Source: Streptomyces sp. WM4235 (GTDB lineage: Bacteria; Actinomycetota; Actinomycetes; Streptomycetales; Streptomycetaceae). From it: DNA of 45,106 nucleotides. The notes under the pieces are model-generated. The model searched no databases, was not told where the DNA came from, and was given only the letters and a program-made list of their open reading frames with translations. The position numbers and the translations under genes were made by a program. The DNA lies in assembly GCF_001279725.1 (NCBI RefSeq), contig NZ_LGDE01000431.1, forward strand, positions 1 through 45,106, written 5' to 3'. Below are positions 8,572 to 15,774 of this stretch, one piece after another (position 1 is the stretch's first letter; every line of letters starts with the position of its first letter).

Positions 8572-9141
8572 ATGGCTCGCAGCACCACCCTGGTCCTCAT
8601 CACGACCGCGACACTCGCCCTGACGGCGGCCGCCGGTCCCACCGTCGCGTCCGCGGCATCCGGCGCGGACACCGGCAGGGCCGCCGCCGACCGAGCCGTC
8701 ACCTACCGGGCGACCGCCCCCTTCCTCCGGCACGCCGGCGGCGTGAAGGCGGGCTACGTCCCCGACAAGTACTGCGTGGCCGACCCGGCCGGCACGGGCG
8801 CCCTCGGCTACCCGCATTTCAACCACGCGTACGACAACTCCGTCGATCCCGCCAAGCCCGCCGCGCTGTACTACGAGGACGACGGCCGCGGCGGCAAGCG
8901 CCTCACCGGGGTCCAGTGGCTGGTCTACGACAAGGACCAGGACCTCACGACGGACGGCGACCGCCCGAAGCTCTTCGGCCGGTCCTTCACGGGCCCGCTG
9001 CGCGGACACTTCCCCGGCCAGCCCGTCCACTACGCCCTGCACATGTGGCTGTGGAAGGAGAACCCCAAGGGCACCTACGAGACCTACAACCCCGCGGTGA
9101 CCTGCCTCCCCGGCACCACCCGCCCGAAGCCCCGGACCTGA
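8572..9141 (+). CDS. Secreted protein of unknown function
   Basis: The 189-residue product starts with a clear Sec signal peptide (MARSTTLVLITTATLALTAA, likely cleaved after VASAAS). The mature part is rich in Tyr, His, Trp and Gly, has two cysteines (KYCVADP and VTCLPG) that may pair, and contains YPHFNHAYDN and YALHMWLWKENPKGTYETYNP. I do not recognise a family; the many aromatic residues suggest a compact beta-rich extracellular domain, which is only an impression. GAGGAG lies 8 bases before the ATG. The gene ends at a perfect palindromic hairpin. Confidence 0.8.
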   Translation: MARSTTLVLITTATLALTAAAGPTVASAASGADTGRAAADRAVTYRATAPFLRHAGGVKAGYVPDKYCVADPAGTGALGYPHFNHAYDNSVDPAKPAALYYEDDGRGGKRLTGVQWLVYDKDQDLTTDGDRPKLFGRSFTGPLRGHFPGQPVHYALHMWLWKENPKGTYETYNPAVTCLPGTTRPKPRT

Positions 9142-9167
9142 CCCGGGCCCCCGGGTCCGGTCGGCTC

Positions 9168-9199
9168 GAACCGCTCGGCGGCCGGCCGCCGAGCGGTTC
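9168..9199. terminator. 32-bp perfect palindrome, bidirectional terminator
   Basis: The 16-base arm beginning GAACCGCTCGGCGG at 9168-9183 is followed immediately by its exact reverse complement at 9184-9199, centred on GGCC. It lies 26 bases after the secreted-protein stop and 6 bases beyond the stop of the convergent gene, as expected for a shared terminator. Confidence 0.8.
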
Positions 9200-9205
9200 G
9201 CCGCG

Positions 9206-9595
9206 CTACCGCTGATCGGCTTGGAAGAGGGTGGTCAATTCCAGCTCCACCGCGCGGACTTCCTCTTGACGGTCCATGTGGATCAGCTGCTCCCTGTACA
9301 ACGTCAGCGAATGGACGAGGAGTTCCACGCGCTCGGGCTCCAGTGCGCACACGCGGCGCGCGGCGGCGACCGATTCCGCGTGGAGGGCCGCCGCGATGTC
9401 GGGACGATCGGCGAATTCCCGCCGGGCGTACTTGCCCAAGGCGATGGCCAGCAGGGGGAGATACGCCAGGGGGCTCACCTGGGCGAGCACACGGTAGGCG
9501 GCGACCCGTTGGTCGAGGGGCGGCTTCCTGGAACCGAGGAGAGCCACTCGTGCTCGAAGGACCGCGTGGTGATTGATGTGCGCCGAGGGATTCAT
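9206..9595 (-). CDS. Small helical-repeat (TPR-like) protein
   Basis: About 129 residues and predicted all-helical by its pattern of Ala, Leu, Arg and Glu (AAALHAESVAAARRVCALEPERVELLVHSLTLYREQL has the spacing of tetratricopeptide hairpins). It resembles the helical repeats at the ends of actinobacterial regulators but has no DNA-binding part, so it may be an interaction module. The ATG at 9595 is used; a TTG at 9610 in the same frame is an alternative, and neither has a strong ribosome-binding site. TAGGAC on the minus strand about 50 bases upstream could be a -10 element. Function unknown. Confidence 0.65.
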   Translation of the reverse strand: MNPSAHINHHAVLRARVALLGSRKPPLDQRVAAYRVLAQVSPLAYLPLLAIALGKYARREFADRPDIAAALHAESVAAARRVCALEPERVELLVHSLTLYREQLIHMDRQEEVRAVELELTTLFQADQR

Positions 9596-10129
9596 GAGGG
9601 AGATTCTCAAATCCGAACAGGCCCCCGAACAAGGGAGATCGGCTGTGTCGTCAGTCCTACAAAAAAGCCGTCTGACCTGTCATGATGGAGTCACCTTCAC
9701 CCCTGTTAGCCCCTCGACCGCCGGCCGATCGGACCACTGAGGGGGCGAATCCCGGCGGTTGGACGACTCGATTCCGCCCGGCGTCAACGCGTCTCGCGCG
9801 CCGCCGCGAAGTCCAGGGGATGACCGACCGGCCGGGGGACACCGGGTGCAGGGCCCCCGGGAGCGTCGCCGCGGCGGCTGCGGGCGCCGGCGGTCCCGAC
9901 CCCGCCCGCCGCGTGTCCGTACGCGTCTCGATCCACGCTTCGATGCCACGTGGTGCCCCCCACTCTCCGGGTCGGCCGGTTCGACGGGAAGCGTCATGGC
10001 GGGCGCCCGGCGCCCCCTGCCGGCATGCGATCTCGGCCGGCGCCTGCGCGCCGGACCGTGCCGGCACGACCGTGGGCCCACCCCGGAGTGCGGGGTGGGC
10101 CCACGTGACGTACGGCGTGGTCGGCGGCG
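9596..10129. other. 534-base region with no convincing gene
   Basis: The overlapping ORFs here are arginine- and proline-rich shadows with no recognisable domain. Visible features are a rare T6 run on the minus strand near 9661-9667, a GC hairpin around 9834-9862 (CCGGGGG with CCCCCGG), and the strong terminator at 10071-10105. I looked for a tRNA near 9740-9780 and did not find one. Confidence 0.5.
10071..10105 (-). terminator. Strong terminator of the small hydrophobic protein gene
   Basis: A perfect 15-bp stem (CGTGGGCCCACCCCG with its complement) closes around the five-base loop GAGTG, 24 bases past the stop of the minus-strand gene at 10130. Confidence 0.85.
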
Positions 10130-10291
10130 CTACCAGCGGTACCAGCGTCCGCTGCTGCCCTTCGGCCGGGCGACGAAGCCGATCAGCCAGAGGATCAGGA
10201 CGATGATCGCGACCCACCAGAGGATCTTGAGCGCGAAACCCGCACCGAAAAGAATCAGTACGAGCAGAAGCACGAGAAGAAGGGGAACCAT
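10130..10291 (-). CDS. 53-residue hydrophobic membrane protein
   Basis: The frame encodes MVPLLLVLLLVLILFGAGFA, a second hydrophobic stretch (ILWWVAIIVLILWLIGFV) and a basic tail ending in GRWYRW. That is one long or two short membrane helices with the tail probably in the cytoplasm. CGGAGG lies 10 bases before the ATG and a strong hairpin follows the stop, so both ends are well supported despite the size. Similar short hydrophobic proteins occur widely in Streptomyces. Here it is divergent from a CsbD gene, which suggests a role in envelope stress, an inference from context only. Confidence 0.85.
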   Translation of the reverse strand: MVPLLLVLLLVLILFGAGFALKILWWVAIIVLILWLIGFVARPKGSSGRWYRW

Positions 10292-10500
10292 GGTTTATCG
10301 ACCTCCGAATGTCCGTCTGCCCGACCGCGTGTTCGGCATTTTCTCTTCTTACTCGATTCTTATGCCGGACGGGCGGTGGGTACACCCGCCTGGTCGAGAA
10401 GGAAATGGAACCGGTGAAAGCGGAGCCGGGGCGTTTGAAGTCCGATTTTCTGGTCAGGTGCCGCGGGGTAAGCGTTTTCAACCGCATGGGAGTGATGACC

Positions 10501-10674
10501 GTGTCCGGTGAGCAGAAGGCAAAGGCCAAGACCGAGCAGGCCAAGGGCAAGATGAAGGAAATCGCCGGCCGTGCGGTGGGGAACGAGCGTCTTACCGCCG
10601 AGGGCCGGACCGAGCAGGTCAAGGGCGATGCCCGCGAGGCGAAGGAAAAGCTGAAGGACACCTTCAAGCACTGA
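10501..10674 (+). CDS. CsbD-family stress protein
   Basis: A 57-residue, highly charged helical protein with the CsbD signature: KAKTEQAKGKMKEIAGRAVG, GNERLTAEGRTEQVKGDA and a C-terminal KEKLKDTF. CsbD proteins are general-stress proteins (sigma-B regulon in Bacillus) whose molecular role is unclear. GTG at 10501 is preferred because GGGAG lies 8 bases upstream; ATG at 10495 would leave only 2 bases. Two GGGTA motifs upstream (10378 and 10466) resemble the -10 of Streptomyces sigma-B-type promoters, but their spacing to a -35 is too long to be convincing. Confidence 0.88.
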   Translation: MSGEQKAKAKTEQAKGKMKEIAGRAVGNERLTAEGRTEQVKGDAREAKEKLKDTFKH

Positions 10675-10750
10675 CCGAAGCCAAGCACTGACCGAAGCGC
10701 TGACCGAGAGCGCCGGGGCCGAAGCGTCGACCGACGCGGCGCTCACCACA

Positions 10751-10783
10751 GGGGCCGGACCTCCCCACGAGGGGTCCGGCCCC
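10751..10783 (+). terminator. Terminator after the CsbD gene
   Basis: Perfect 11-bp arms GGGGCCGGACC (10751-10761) and GGTCCGGCCCC (10773-10783) with an 11-base loop, about 75 bases downstream of the CsbD stop. Confidence 0.75.
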
Positions 10784-10964
10784 CGTCGTCGTCCCGAGCC
10801 CCACCCGCGAGTGACCCGGCTCCCGAGTGCTCCGGCGGCGCCGCACGCGACGCACGTGTGAGAACGGGGGCCCTGGGCAGGCGGTGATCGAAGGCGCCCG
10901 CCGCCCCCGCCGCGCGGTGGTCGGGCAGGGCGGGCGCGTCGATCCGGAGATGAGGGAGCAGCTC

Positions 10965-11315
10965 GTGAACGTGAACGTGTGGGGATACCGCGAGACTTCG
11001 GGCCGACTGGAGGCCATCGACCTGACCGGCTTCAAGGTCGAGGCGGCCGACGGGGACATCGGCAAGGTGAGCAAGCACTCCGACGACGCGGGGTCCTCCT
11101 ACATCGTGGTGGACACCGGCCCGTGGATCTTCGGCCGGGAGGTCCTGCTGCCCGCCGGCACGGTCATCCACGTCGACGTGGCACAGGAGAAGATCTACGT
11201 CGACCGCACGAAGGAGCAGATCAAGGCGGCTCCGGAGTTCGTGAGCGAGAAGCACATCGGCGACACCGACTACTACAGCCGGATCGGCGGCTACTACGGC
11301 GGTTTCATCGGCTGA
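10965..11315 (+). CDS. PRC-barrel domain protein
   Basis: The 116-residue product carries a PRC-barrel domain of the actinobacterial stress type: LTGFKVEAADGDIGKVSKHS, SYIVVDTGPWIFGREVLLPAGTV and the closing strand KIYVDRTKEQIKAAPEF. A Tyr/Gly-rich tail (YYSRIGGYYGGFIG) follows. PRC-barrels act as small protein-RNA or protein-protein modules; the role of this subgroup is not established. GTG at 10965 follows AGGGAG by 6 bases; ATG at 10950 in the same frame is the alternative. It sits with CsbD and other stress-type small proteins. Confidence 0.88.
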   Translation: MNVNVWGYRETSGRLEAIDLTGFKVEAADGDIGKVSKHSDDAGSSYIVVDTGPWIFGREVLLPAGTVIHVDVAQEKIYVDRTKEQIKAAPEFVSEKHIGDTDYYSRIGGYYGGFIG

Positions 11316-11356
11316 CACCCGGACCGGCTCTCGGCCGCGCCCGTAGGCTGTGCCAC

Positions 11357-12316
11357 ATGGTGATCAAGGCGCAAGAGGCGGATCGGGACCGGCTGCTTTA
11401 CGGATGCATGGCGCTCGGCGGCGGATGGGACACGGAGCCGTACGGGCCCGGCGACATCGACGCGGCCGAGGCCGCGATCGAGGCGGCCCTCGACAGTGGC
11501 ATCACGGGATTCGACCACGCCGACATCTACCGGCACGGCAAGGCCGAAGCGGTGTTCGGCGAGGTCCTCTCCCGCACCCCCGGTCTGCGCGAACGCATCA
11601 CGCTCCAGACCAAGTGCGGGATCCGCCTCGCCGAGGGCGGACGCCCCGGCATCTACGACCTGCGCGGCCCCACCATCGTGCGGCGGGTCGAGGAGAGCCT
11701 CTCGCGGCTCCGTACGGACGTCATCGACGTCCTCCTCCTGCACCGGCCCGATCCGCTGGCGGACCCGGCGGAGATCGCCGAGGCGCTCACCTCGCTACGC
11801 CGGCAGGGGCTGGTCCGGGAGTTCGGCGTGTCCAACATGGGCGGCGCCCAGATCGCGCTGCTCCAGTCCCACCTCGAATTCCCGCTGGTCGCCAATCAGT
11901 TGGAGATGAGCCTGGACCGTCGGGACTGGCTGGAGGACGGCGTGCTCGTGAACACGCCCGGCGCGGCGGAGAACGGGTTCCCCACGGGGGCGATCGAGTA
12001 CTGCCTGACGCGGGGCGTTCGCCTGCAGGCCTGGGGAGCCCTGGCGCAGGGCCGGTTCACCGGCCGTCAGGAGAGCGAACGGGAGCACGCGACGGCGCGC
12101 CTGATCGCCAAGCTCGCCGGTGAGAAGGGCACCACCCCAGAAACGATTCTGCTGTGGTGGCTGCGCCGGCATCCGGCCAGGATCGTGCCGGTGGTGGGCA
12201 GTGGCCGCCCGGAGCGCATTCGGGCCTGTGGGGACGCCGCGCGACGAGACCCGGAGCTCAGCCACGAGGAGTGGTACGAGCTGTGGCTCACGGCGCGCGG
12301 CGTTCCCCTGCCCTGA
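11357..12316 (+). CDS. Aldo/keto reductase (YdhF-like)
   Basis: A 319-residue NADPH-dependent oxidoreductase with a TIM-barrel fold. The catalytic tetrad is visible as Asp53 and Tyr58 (FDHADIYRHG), Lys86 (LQTKCG) and His129 (LLLHRPDPL). The C-terminal cofactor segment reads VPVVGSGRPERI, as in the family, which resembles E. coli YdhF. No ribosome-binding site precedes the ATG, but TAGGCT (11344-11349) lies 7 bases upstream, so the mRNA is probably leaderless. It follows the PRC-barrel gene by about 40 bases but likely has its own promoter. The substrate is unknown. Confidence 0.9.
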   Translation: MVIKAQEADRDRLLYGCMALGGGWDTEPYGPGDIDAAEAAIEAALDSGITGFDHADIYRHGKAEAVFGEVLSRTPGLRERITLQTKCGIRLAEGGRPGIYDLRGPTIVRRVEESLSRLRTDVIDVLLLHRPDPLADPAEIAEALTSLRRQGLVREFGVSNMGGAQIALLQSHLEFPLVANQLEMSLDRRDWLEDGVLVNTPGAAENGFPTGAIEYCLTRGVRLQAWGALAQGRFTGRQESEREHATARLIAKLAGEKGTTPETILLWWLRRHPARIVPVVGSGRPERIRACGDAARRDPELSHEEWYELWLTARGVPLP

Positions 12317-12320
12317 CCGG

Positions 12321-12334
12321 GCGAGGGCCCTCGC
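12321..12334. terminator. Possible weak hairpin between convergent genes
   Basis: GCGAGGGCCCTCGC is a 14-base palindrome directly after the reductase stop and before the convergent membrane protein. It can fold only as five pairs around GGCC, so it is a weak candidate. Confidence 0.35.
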
Positions 12335-12386
12335 GGACGGGTGTCGTTCCGTAGGGACGTCTCCGGCCGTCCGCTCGGCGCCGGCC

Positions 12387-12812
12387 TCAGCCGACGCTCC
12401 ACGACCAGGTGCCGTCCGCGCTGATCAGGTACGCCAGGATCGCGAGGTCGGCGACGCCGAGCACGAGGCCGAGGCGGGCGCGCCCCGGGCGGCTCGTGCC
12501 GCGGTGCAGGGCGAGGGCGGCGAGGGTGATCGCGATCGGTCCGAGCACGAGGTTCATCGCGAGCAGACCCACCAGGCCGGAGAGGAACGAGACGACGGCC
12601 ATGCCGTCGGCCTCGCGGGTGGTCCCGGCGCTGCCCGTTCCGGCTTCGCGGTCGGCGGCGTCGGCGCGGCCGGCCTGCCCGTGGGCGGATCCGGGTGCCG
12701 TGTCACGGGTGGCGGTGTCGCCGCCGGCCGCGGTGGGGACGTCGACTCGGCTGTCGTCGAGGTCGGTGTGGTCGTGGGCGGTGCGGTCCAGGGTCGTGCG
12801 GTGGGATGTCAT
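12387..12812 (-). CDS. DUF4190-like small membrane protein
   Basis: The 141-residue product has a hydrophilic, probably disordered N-terminal half (Asp, Thr, Ala and Gly rich) and two or three membrane segments at about residues 70-95 and 110-135 (MAVVSFLSGLVGLLAMNLVLG, RARLGLVLGVADLAILAYLI). The pair of helices joined by a basic loop resembles DUF4190. AGGAGGG precedes the ATG. The ATG overlaps the stop of the upstream gene by four bases (ATGA), so the two are translationally coupled. Function unknown. Confidence 0.8.
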   Translation of the reverse strand: MTSHRTTLDRTAHDHTDLDDSRVDVPTAAGGDTATRDTAPGSAHGQAGRADAADREAGTGSAGTTREADGMAVVSFLSGLVGLLAMNLVLGPIAITLAALALHRGTSRPGRARLGLVLGVADLAILAYLISADGTWSWSVG

Positions 12813-12991
12813 GAGGAACCCTCCTGACGGCTCGCGGATCGGTGGTGGCGCGTGGTCCGTTCACGTACGGCGAAGATCAGCAGCCAGGCGGCGATCACGG
12901 CCGTTCCGATGAGGGTGACCGGCGCCGGGACGTGGGCCACGGTTCCCAGCAGGACCCCCAACAACATGAGGGCCGCAACGAGGAAGAGCAT
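12809..12991 (-). CDS. 60-residue small membrane protein
   Basis: The frame encodes MLFLVAALMLLGVLLGTVAHV, a second hydrophobic segment (APVTLIGTAVIAAWLLIFAV) and a basic C-terminal tail. GGGAGGAA lies at good spacing before the ATG at 12991; the frame is open 12 residues further but without a site. Its stop overlaps the start of the DUF4190-like gene, forming a two-gene operon. A sigma-B-like promoter lies just upstream and a FabR-like regulator is divergent. Function unknown. Confidence 0.8.
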   Translation of the reverse strand: MLFLVAALMLLGVLLGTVAHVPAPVTLIGTAVIAAWLLIFAVRERTTRHHRSASRQEGSS

Positions 12992-13030
12992 CGTGCTTCC
13001 TCCCAAAAATGGGTGACAGTTGTGCACTGA

Positions 13031-13055
13031 CTACCCAGTCTAAATGGTGGCATGC
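13031..13055 (-). promoter_or_regulatory. Candidate sigma-B-family promoter for the small membrane protein operon
   Basis: On the minus strand GCAT (13052-13055), a 15-base spacer and GGGTAG (13031-13036) match the Streptomyces sigma-B-type pattern GNNT-N14-16-GGGTAY except for the last base. It lies 40 bases upstream of the start at 12991 and would read the two coupled membrane protein genes. Confidence 0.45.
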
Positions 13056-13087
13056 GGTTGCCGGGGGATCGGGGTTTACTTTCCGAC

Positions 13088-13723
13088 ATGAGTCAGACCG
13101 TCGGGGCCCGTCAGGCCCAACGCCACCGCACCCGCCGGGCCTTGCTGGACGCCGCCCTGTCGCTCCTGGAGGAACAGAGCCTGGGGAGCCTGGGCCTGCG
13201 GGAGGTGGCCCGTACCGCCGGCGTGGCGCCGACCGCCTTCTACCGGCATTTCGCGGACATCGAGGAACTGGGGATCGCCCTGGTGGACGAGGCCTTGGAG
13301 AACCTCCACGGCGCTGTCCGCTCCCTCCTGGGCGCCTCGGGGAACGCCGACCGGCGCCTCGACGAGGCCGTCGATCTCATGGCGGAGCTGGTGCGCACGT
13401 ACCCCGGACACCTGCGATTCATCGTCCGGGAACGGCACGGCGGGGTACGCGGGGTGCGGGAGACGATCGCCGGTCGGCTCGACGCCTTCGCCCGGGAAGT
13501 GGCCGAAAGACTCGCCTCCGATCCGCTCGGCGCGGGCTGGAGCCCGGCGGACCTCCTGATGCTGGCCCGTCTGTACGTCGACCACATGGTGATGACGGCC
13601 TCGGCCTACCTGGCCGCGGCGTTGGAGGACAACGAGTGGGCCGAGGTGACGGACACCGCCCGCCGTCAGCTGCGACTCATCCACCGGGGGCGATTGAACT
13701 GGGTCGACGGGACCCGGGCGTGA
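13088..13723 (+). CDS. TetR-family regulator, FabR-like
   Basis: A 211-residue regulator. The N-terminal helix-turn-helix contains LREVARTAGVAPTAFYRHF followed by ADIEELGIALVDE, and the C-terminus reads RRQLRLIHRGRLNWV. Both closely resemble E. coli FabR, a repressor of unsaturated fatty-acid synthesis genes that responds to acyl-thioesters, so a lipid-related ligand is likely. Its targets cannot be read; it is divergent from the two small membrane proteins. The ATG has no clear ribosome-binding site, but TACTTT lies 5 bases upstream, so a leaderless mRNA is possible. Confidence 0.88.
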   Translation: MSQTVGARQAQRHRTRRALLDAALSLLEEQSLGSLGLREVARTAGVAPTAFYRHFADIEELGIALVDEALENLHGAVRSLLGASGNADRRLDEAVDLMAELVRTYPGHLRFIVRERHGGVRGVRETIAGRLDAFAREVAERLASDPLGAGWSPADLLMLARLYVDHMVMTASAYLAAALEDNEWAEVTDTARRQLRLIHRGRLNWVDGTRA

Positions 13724-13858
13724 GCACGCGGAGCGGGGCCGACCGGGTGACGGGCAGGCGTGTCAAGCACCCGTAAGGCCGACGCCGTGGTGATAGTCGG
13801 ATCGGCGGTGCCTGGCGTGACCGCCTACGGCTGAACAGGGCGACGGGAGTGTTGAGCG

Positions 13859-14230
13859 ATGGTGAAGAAGACGGCGACGGCGTGCGTGCTCGCGGCAGGC
13901 CTGCTGATCGGGCCCCTGGGGGCCTCGGGTTGGGCGGCCGGTGCGAGTACCGGAGCGGGCGCGGCCCACCGGGCGGGAGTGGAGGCGGCACCCAAGCCCG
14001 TCCACACCTTCGGCGTCGTGGTGTCGAAGTGGGGCGTCAACGTGCGGAGCAAGCCCACCATCCACTCGAAGGTCGTGAAGACGCTCGCTACCCACCGGCG
14101 CATCGGCCTGGTGTGCGAGAAGCGCGGCAAGTGGGTCGACGGCAATCCGATCTGGTACCGCGTCCACGGGGTCAACGGCTGGGTCGCGGCCCGCTACGTC
14201 CACAACCTCCAGCCGATCAGGCCCTGCTGA
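13859..14230 (+). CDS. Secreted SH3-domain protein
   Basis: The 123-residue product has a signal peptide (MVKKTATACVLAAGLLIGPLG, ending near GWAAGA), a short Gly/Ala linker and a bacterial SH3 domain from about residue 50: VSKWGVNVRSKPTIHSKVVKTL, then IWYRVHGVNGWVAARYV. Such domains bind cell-wall peptides or metals and often occur alone in Streptomyces secreted proteins. GGGAG lies 9 bases before the ATG. Two cysteines, one in the domain (LVCEK) and one near the C-terminus (IRPC), may pair. The gene ends at a strong shared terminator. Confidence 0.85.
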   Translation: MVKKTATACVLAAGLLIGPLGASGWAAGASTGAGAAHRAGVEAAPKPVHTFGVVVSKWGVNVRSKPTIHSKVVKTLATHRRIGLVCEKRGKWVDGNPIWYRVHGVNGWVAARYVHNLQPIRPC

Positions 14231-14234
14231 CCGG

Positions 14235-14280
14235 AGCGCCGGACGGGTCGCGCCGGTCGCGCGGTGACCCGTCCGGCGCT
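14235..14280. terminator. Hairpin between convergent SH3 and peptidase-like genes
   Basis: Perfect 15-bp arms AGCGCCGGACGGGTC (14235-14249) and its complement (14266-14280) with a 16-base loop, lying between two convergent genes. Confidence 0.8.
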
Positions 14281-14333
14281 GAGCGATGACGGTCGTCGCG
14301 CCGGCCACCGGGAGGACCGGGACGGCGCGGACG

Positions 14334-15617
14334 TCACGGTCGGACAGCGGCGTGTTCGAGTACGGCCCGGACCTCGGAGGTGATCGCGCTCTCGTTGCGT
14401 TCGAACTCGGGTCCGGTCAGGACCTGGGGGTCGGCCGGCAGTCCGGTCAGTACCGGGGTGTGCAGGTGTCCGCCGGGCATTCCCGGTGCGAGTTCGACGC
14501 GCAACCGATTGGAGCGGTAGGCCACTTCGTTGGAGAGGTAGCCGCCACCACCGCCCTCCACGGCGCGCGACCCGGGCGTCGGGCCGTCGGTACGGTCCAC
14601 CGGCGCCGTGCCCCCGGCGGGAATCTCGGTGACGGCGCGGTTGAGAAGCACCGGATAGGGCGTCTGCACGGCGGCGGTGACCGCGTCCGCCGGCAGGGTG
14701 GTCCGGATGAACTCCGCGCCCCGGCCCATACCGGGAGCGGTGACCGGATGTTCGCGGGTGCCTCCCGAGAGGGCGCGGGCGTTGTCCGGGTACGGGTCGG
14801 CCGAGCGTGCGCGTCCCGCCCAGTCCTCCAGGGTGAAGATGCCGGGGTAGCCCTGGCTGACGGTGGTGATGACGTCCGCCCGCTGGGCGCCGGCGGCCAG
14901 ATGCGGGGCGAAGGCTCGTTCCACCATGCCGGCGTCGAAGTCGGCGTACCGCACGGGGAGTACGACGGCCCGGATCTCGGCGCGGCTGCCGTCGGCGAGG
15001 GTGACGCGGAGGCCGTTGAGGCGCAGGGCCGCCGATCCGGACGGGTTGGCGCGGCGGATCTCGGCGTCCAGCCCGAACGGGTCGAAGCCGCTGATGAACA
15101 CGCGCCGCACGCCGGGAGCCGACCGGAACCCGTTGTCGGTGAGACCTCGGGAGGCGTCCTCGAAGCGGGCCCGCAGCGCACGCCGGTCGACGGCGAAAGC
15201 GGGCTCCCAGCGGGTGAGCGCGGCGGTCATCGCCAGCCGGGTCCAGTACAACGGCCGGTCGTCGCCGGTCGCGAGATCACCGCCGGGCCGCTGCCCCTGG
15301 GCCCGGCTTACGGCCGACTGCCACAGGGCCTCGCCCCAGCCGTCGAGGAGCCGTTCGGCCTCGGCGGGGCCGCGCGTCCCGCACAGCGCGGCGGGGAACC
15401 GTCGTACGAAGTCGCCCAACCCGGCACGCTCGACGAGGGCGGTCGTCCTCGGGTCGGACAGTCGCGCCTGCTCGGCGTCGAGCGGCGCGGAGGTCGAGGT
15501 GCGGCAGGGGGTGCGCTCGTCCGCCGTGGCGGCCGTGGCGACGGTCAACGGGATCAGGGTGGCGAGAAGGGCCGCGGCCGACGCGGTACGCCGTAAGAAC
15601 ATCATGCGATGTGACAT
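14334..15617 (-). CDS. Secreted pyroglutamyl-peptidase-like protein with Ser in place of catalytic Cys
   Basis: This 427-residue protein has a signal peptide and a C-terminal domain (about 190-427) resembling pyroglutamyl peptidase I (C15). VFISGFDPFG matches the N-terminal loop of that fold. GIFTLEDWAGRA aligns with the segment holding the catalytic Glu, and GGHLHTP with the segment holding the catalytic His. The segment that normally reads AGxxxCN is GGGGYLSNEVAY, so the nucleophile position is Ser362. Family enzymes are about 215 residues and cytoplasmic; this one is exported and has a 150-residue N-terminal extension. It may be a serine hydrolase, a binding protein or inactive. GGGAG lies 8 bases before the ATG. 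It is divergent from an M14 carboxypeptidase. Confidence 0.75.
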   Translation of the reverse strand: MSHRMMFLRRTASAAALLATLIPLTVATAATADERTPCRTSTSAPLDAEQARLSDPRTTALVERAGLGDFVRRFPAALCGTRGPAEAERLLDGWGEALWQSAVSRAQGQRPGGDLATGDDRPLYWTRLAMTAALTRWEPAFAVDRRALRARFEDASRGLTDNGFRSAPGVRRVFISGFDPFGLDAEIRRANPSGSAALRLNGLRVTLADGSRAEIRAVVLPVRYADFDAGMVERAFAPHLAAGAQRADVITTVSQGYPGIFTLEDWAGRARSADPYPDNARALSGGTREHPVTAPGMGRGAEFIRTTLPADAVTAAVQTPYPVLLNRAVTEIPAGGTAPVDRTDGPTPGSRAVEGGGGGYLSNEVAYRSNRLRVELAPGMPGGHLHTPVLTGLPADPQVLTGPEFERNESAITSEVRAVLEHAAVRP

Positions 15618-15774
15618 TACATAGGCTCCCCGGCCCCCGACAGGCACCTTCGCGCCGGAACCCCATCGGAACCCATCGGAACTGACCGGACGCGCGACAC
15701 GGGACGGTCCGGCGGTCACGGCCACTCCGAAGCGACAGACTGTGCGGACCGTTCGTCCCACACCGGGAGATGCC

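Noticed and set aside
9735..9785. tRNA-like stretch with a GACTCGATTCC segment
   Set aside because: It cannot be folded into a cloverleaf: no acceptor stem and no matching anticodon arm were found.
9680..10081. 133-codon minus-strand ORF in the gene-poor stretch
   Set aside because: Arg/Pro-rich with no domain or ribosome-binding site, and a strong terminator hairpin lies over its 5' end.
10378..10383. GGGTAC as a sigma-B-type -10 for the CsbD gene
   Set aside because: The nearest GNNT is 19 bases upstream rather than 14-16, and the start codon is more than 110 bases away, so the assignment is weak.
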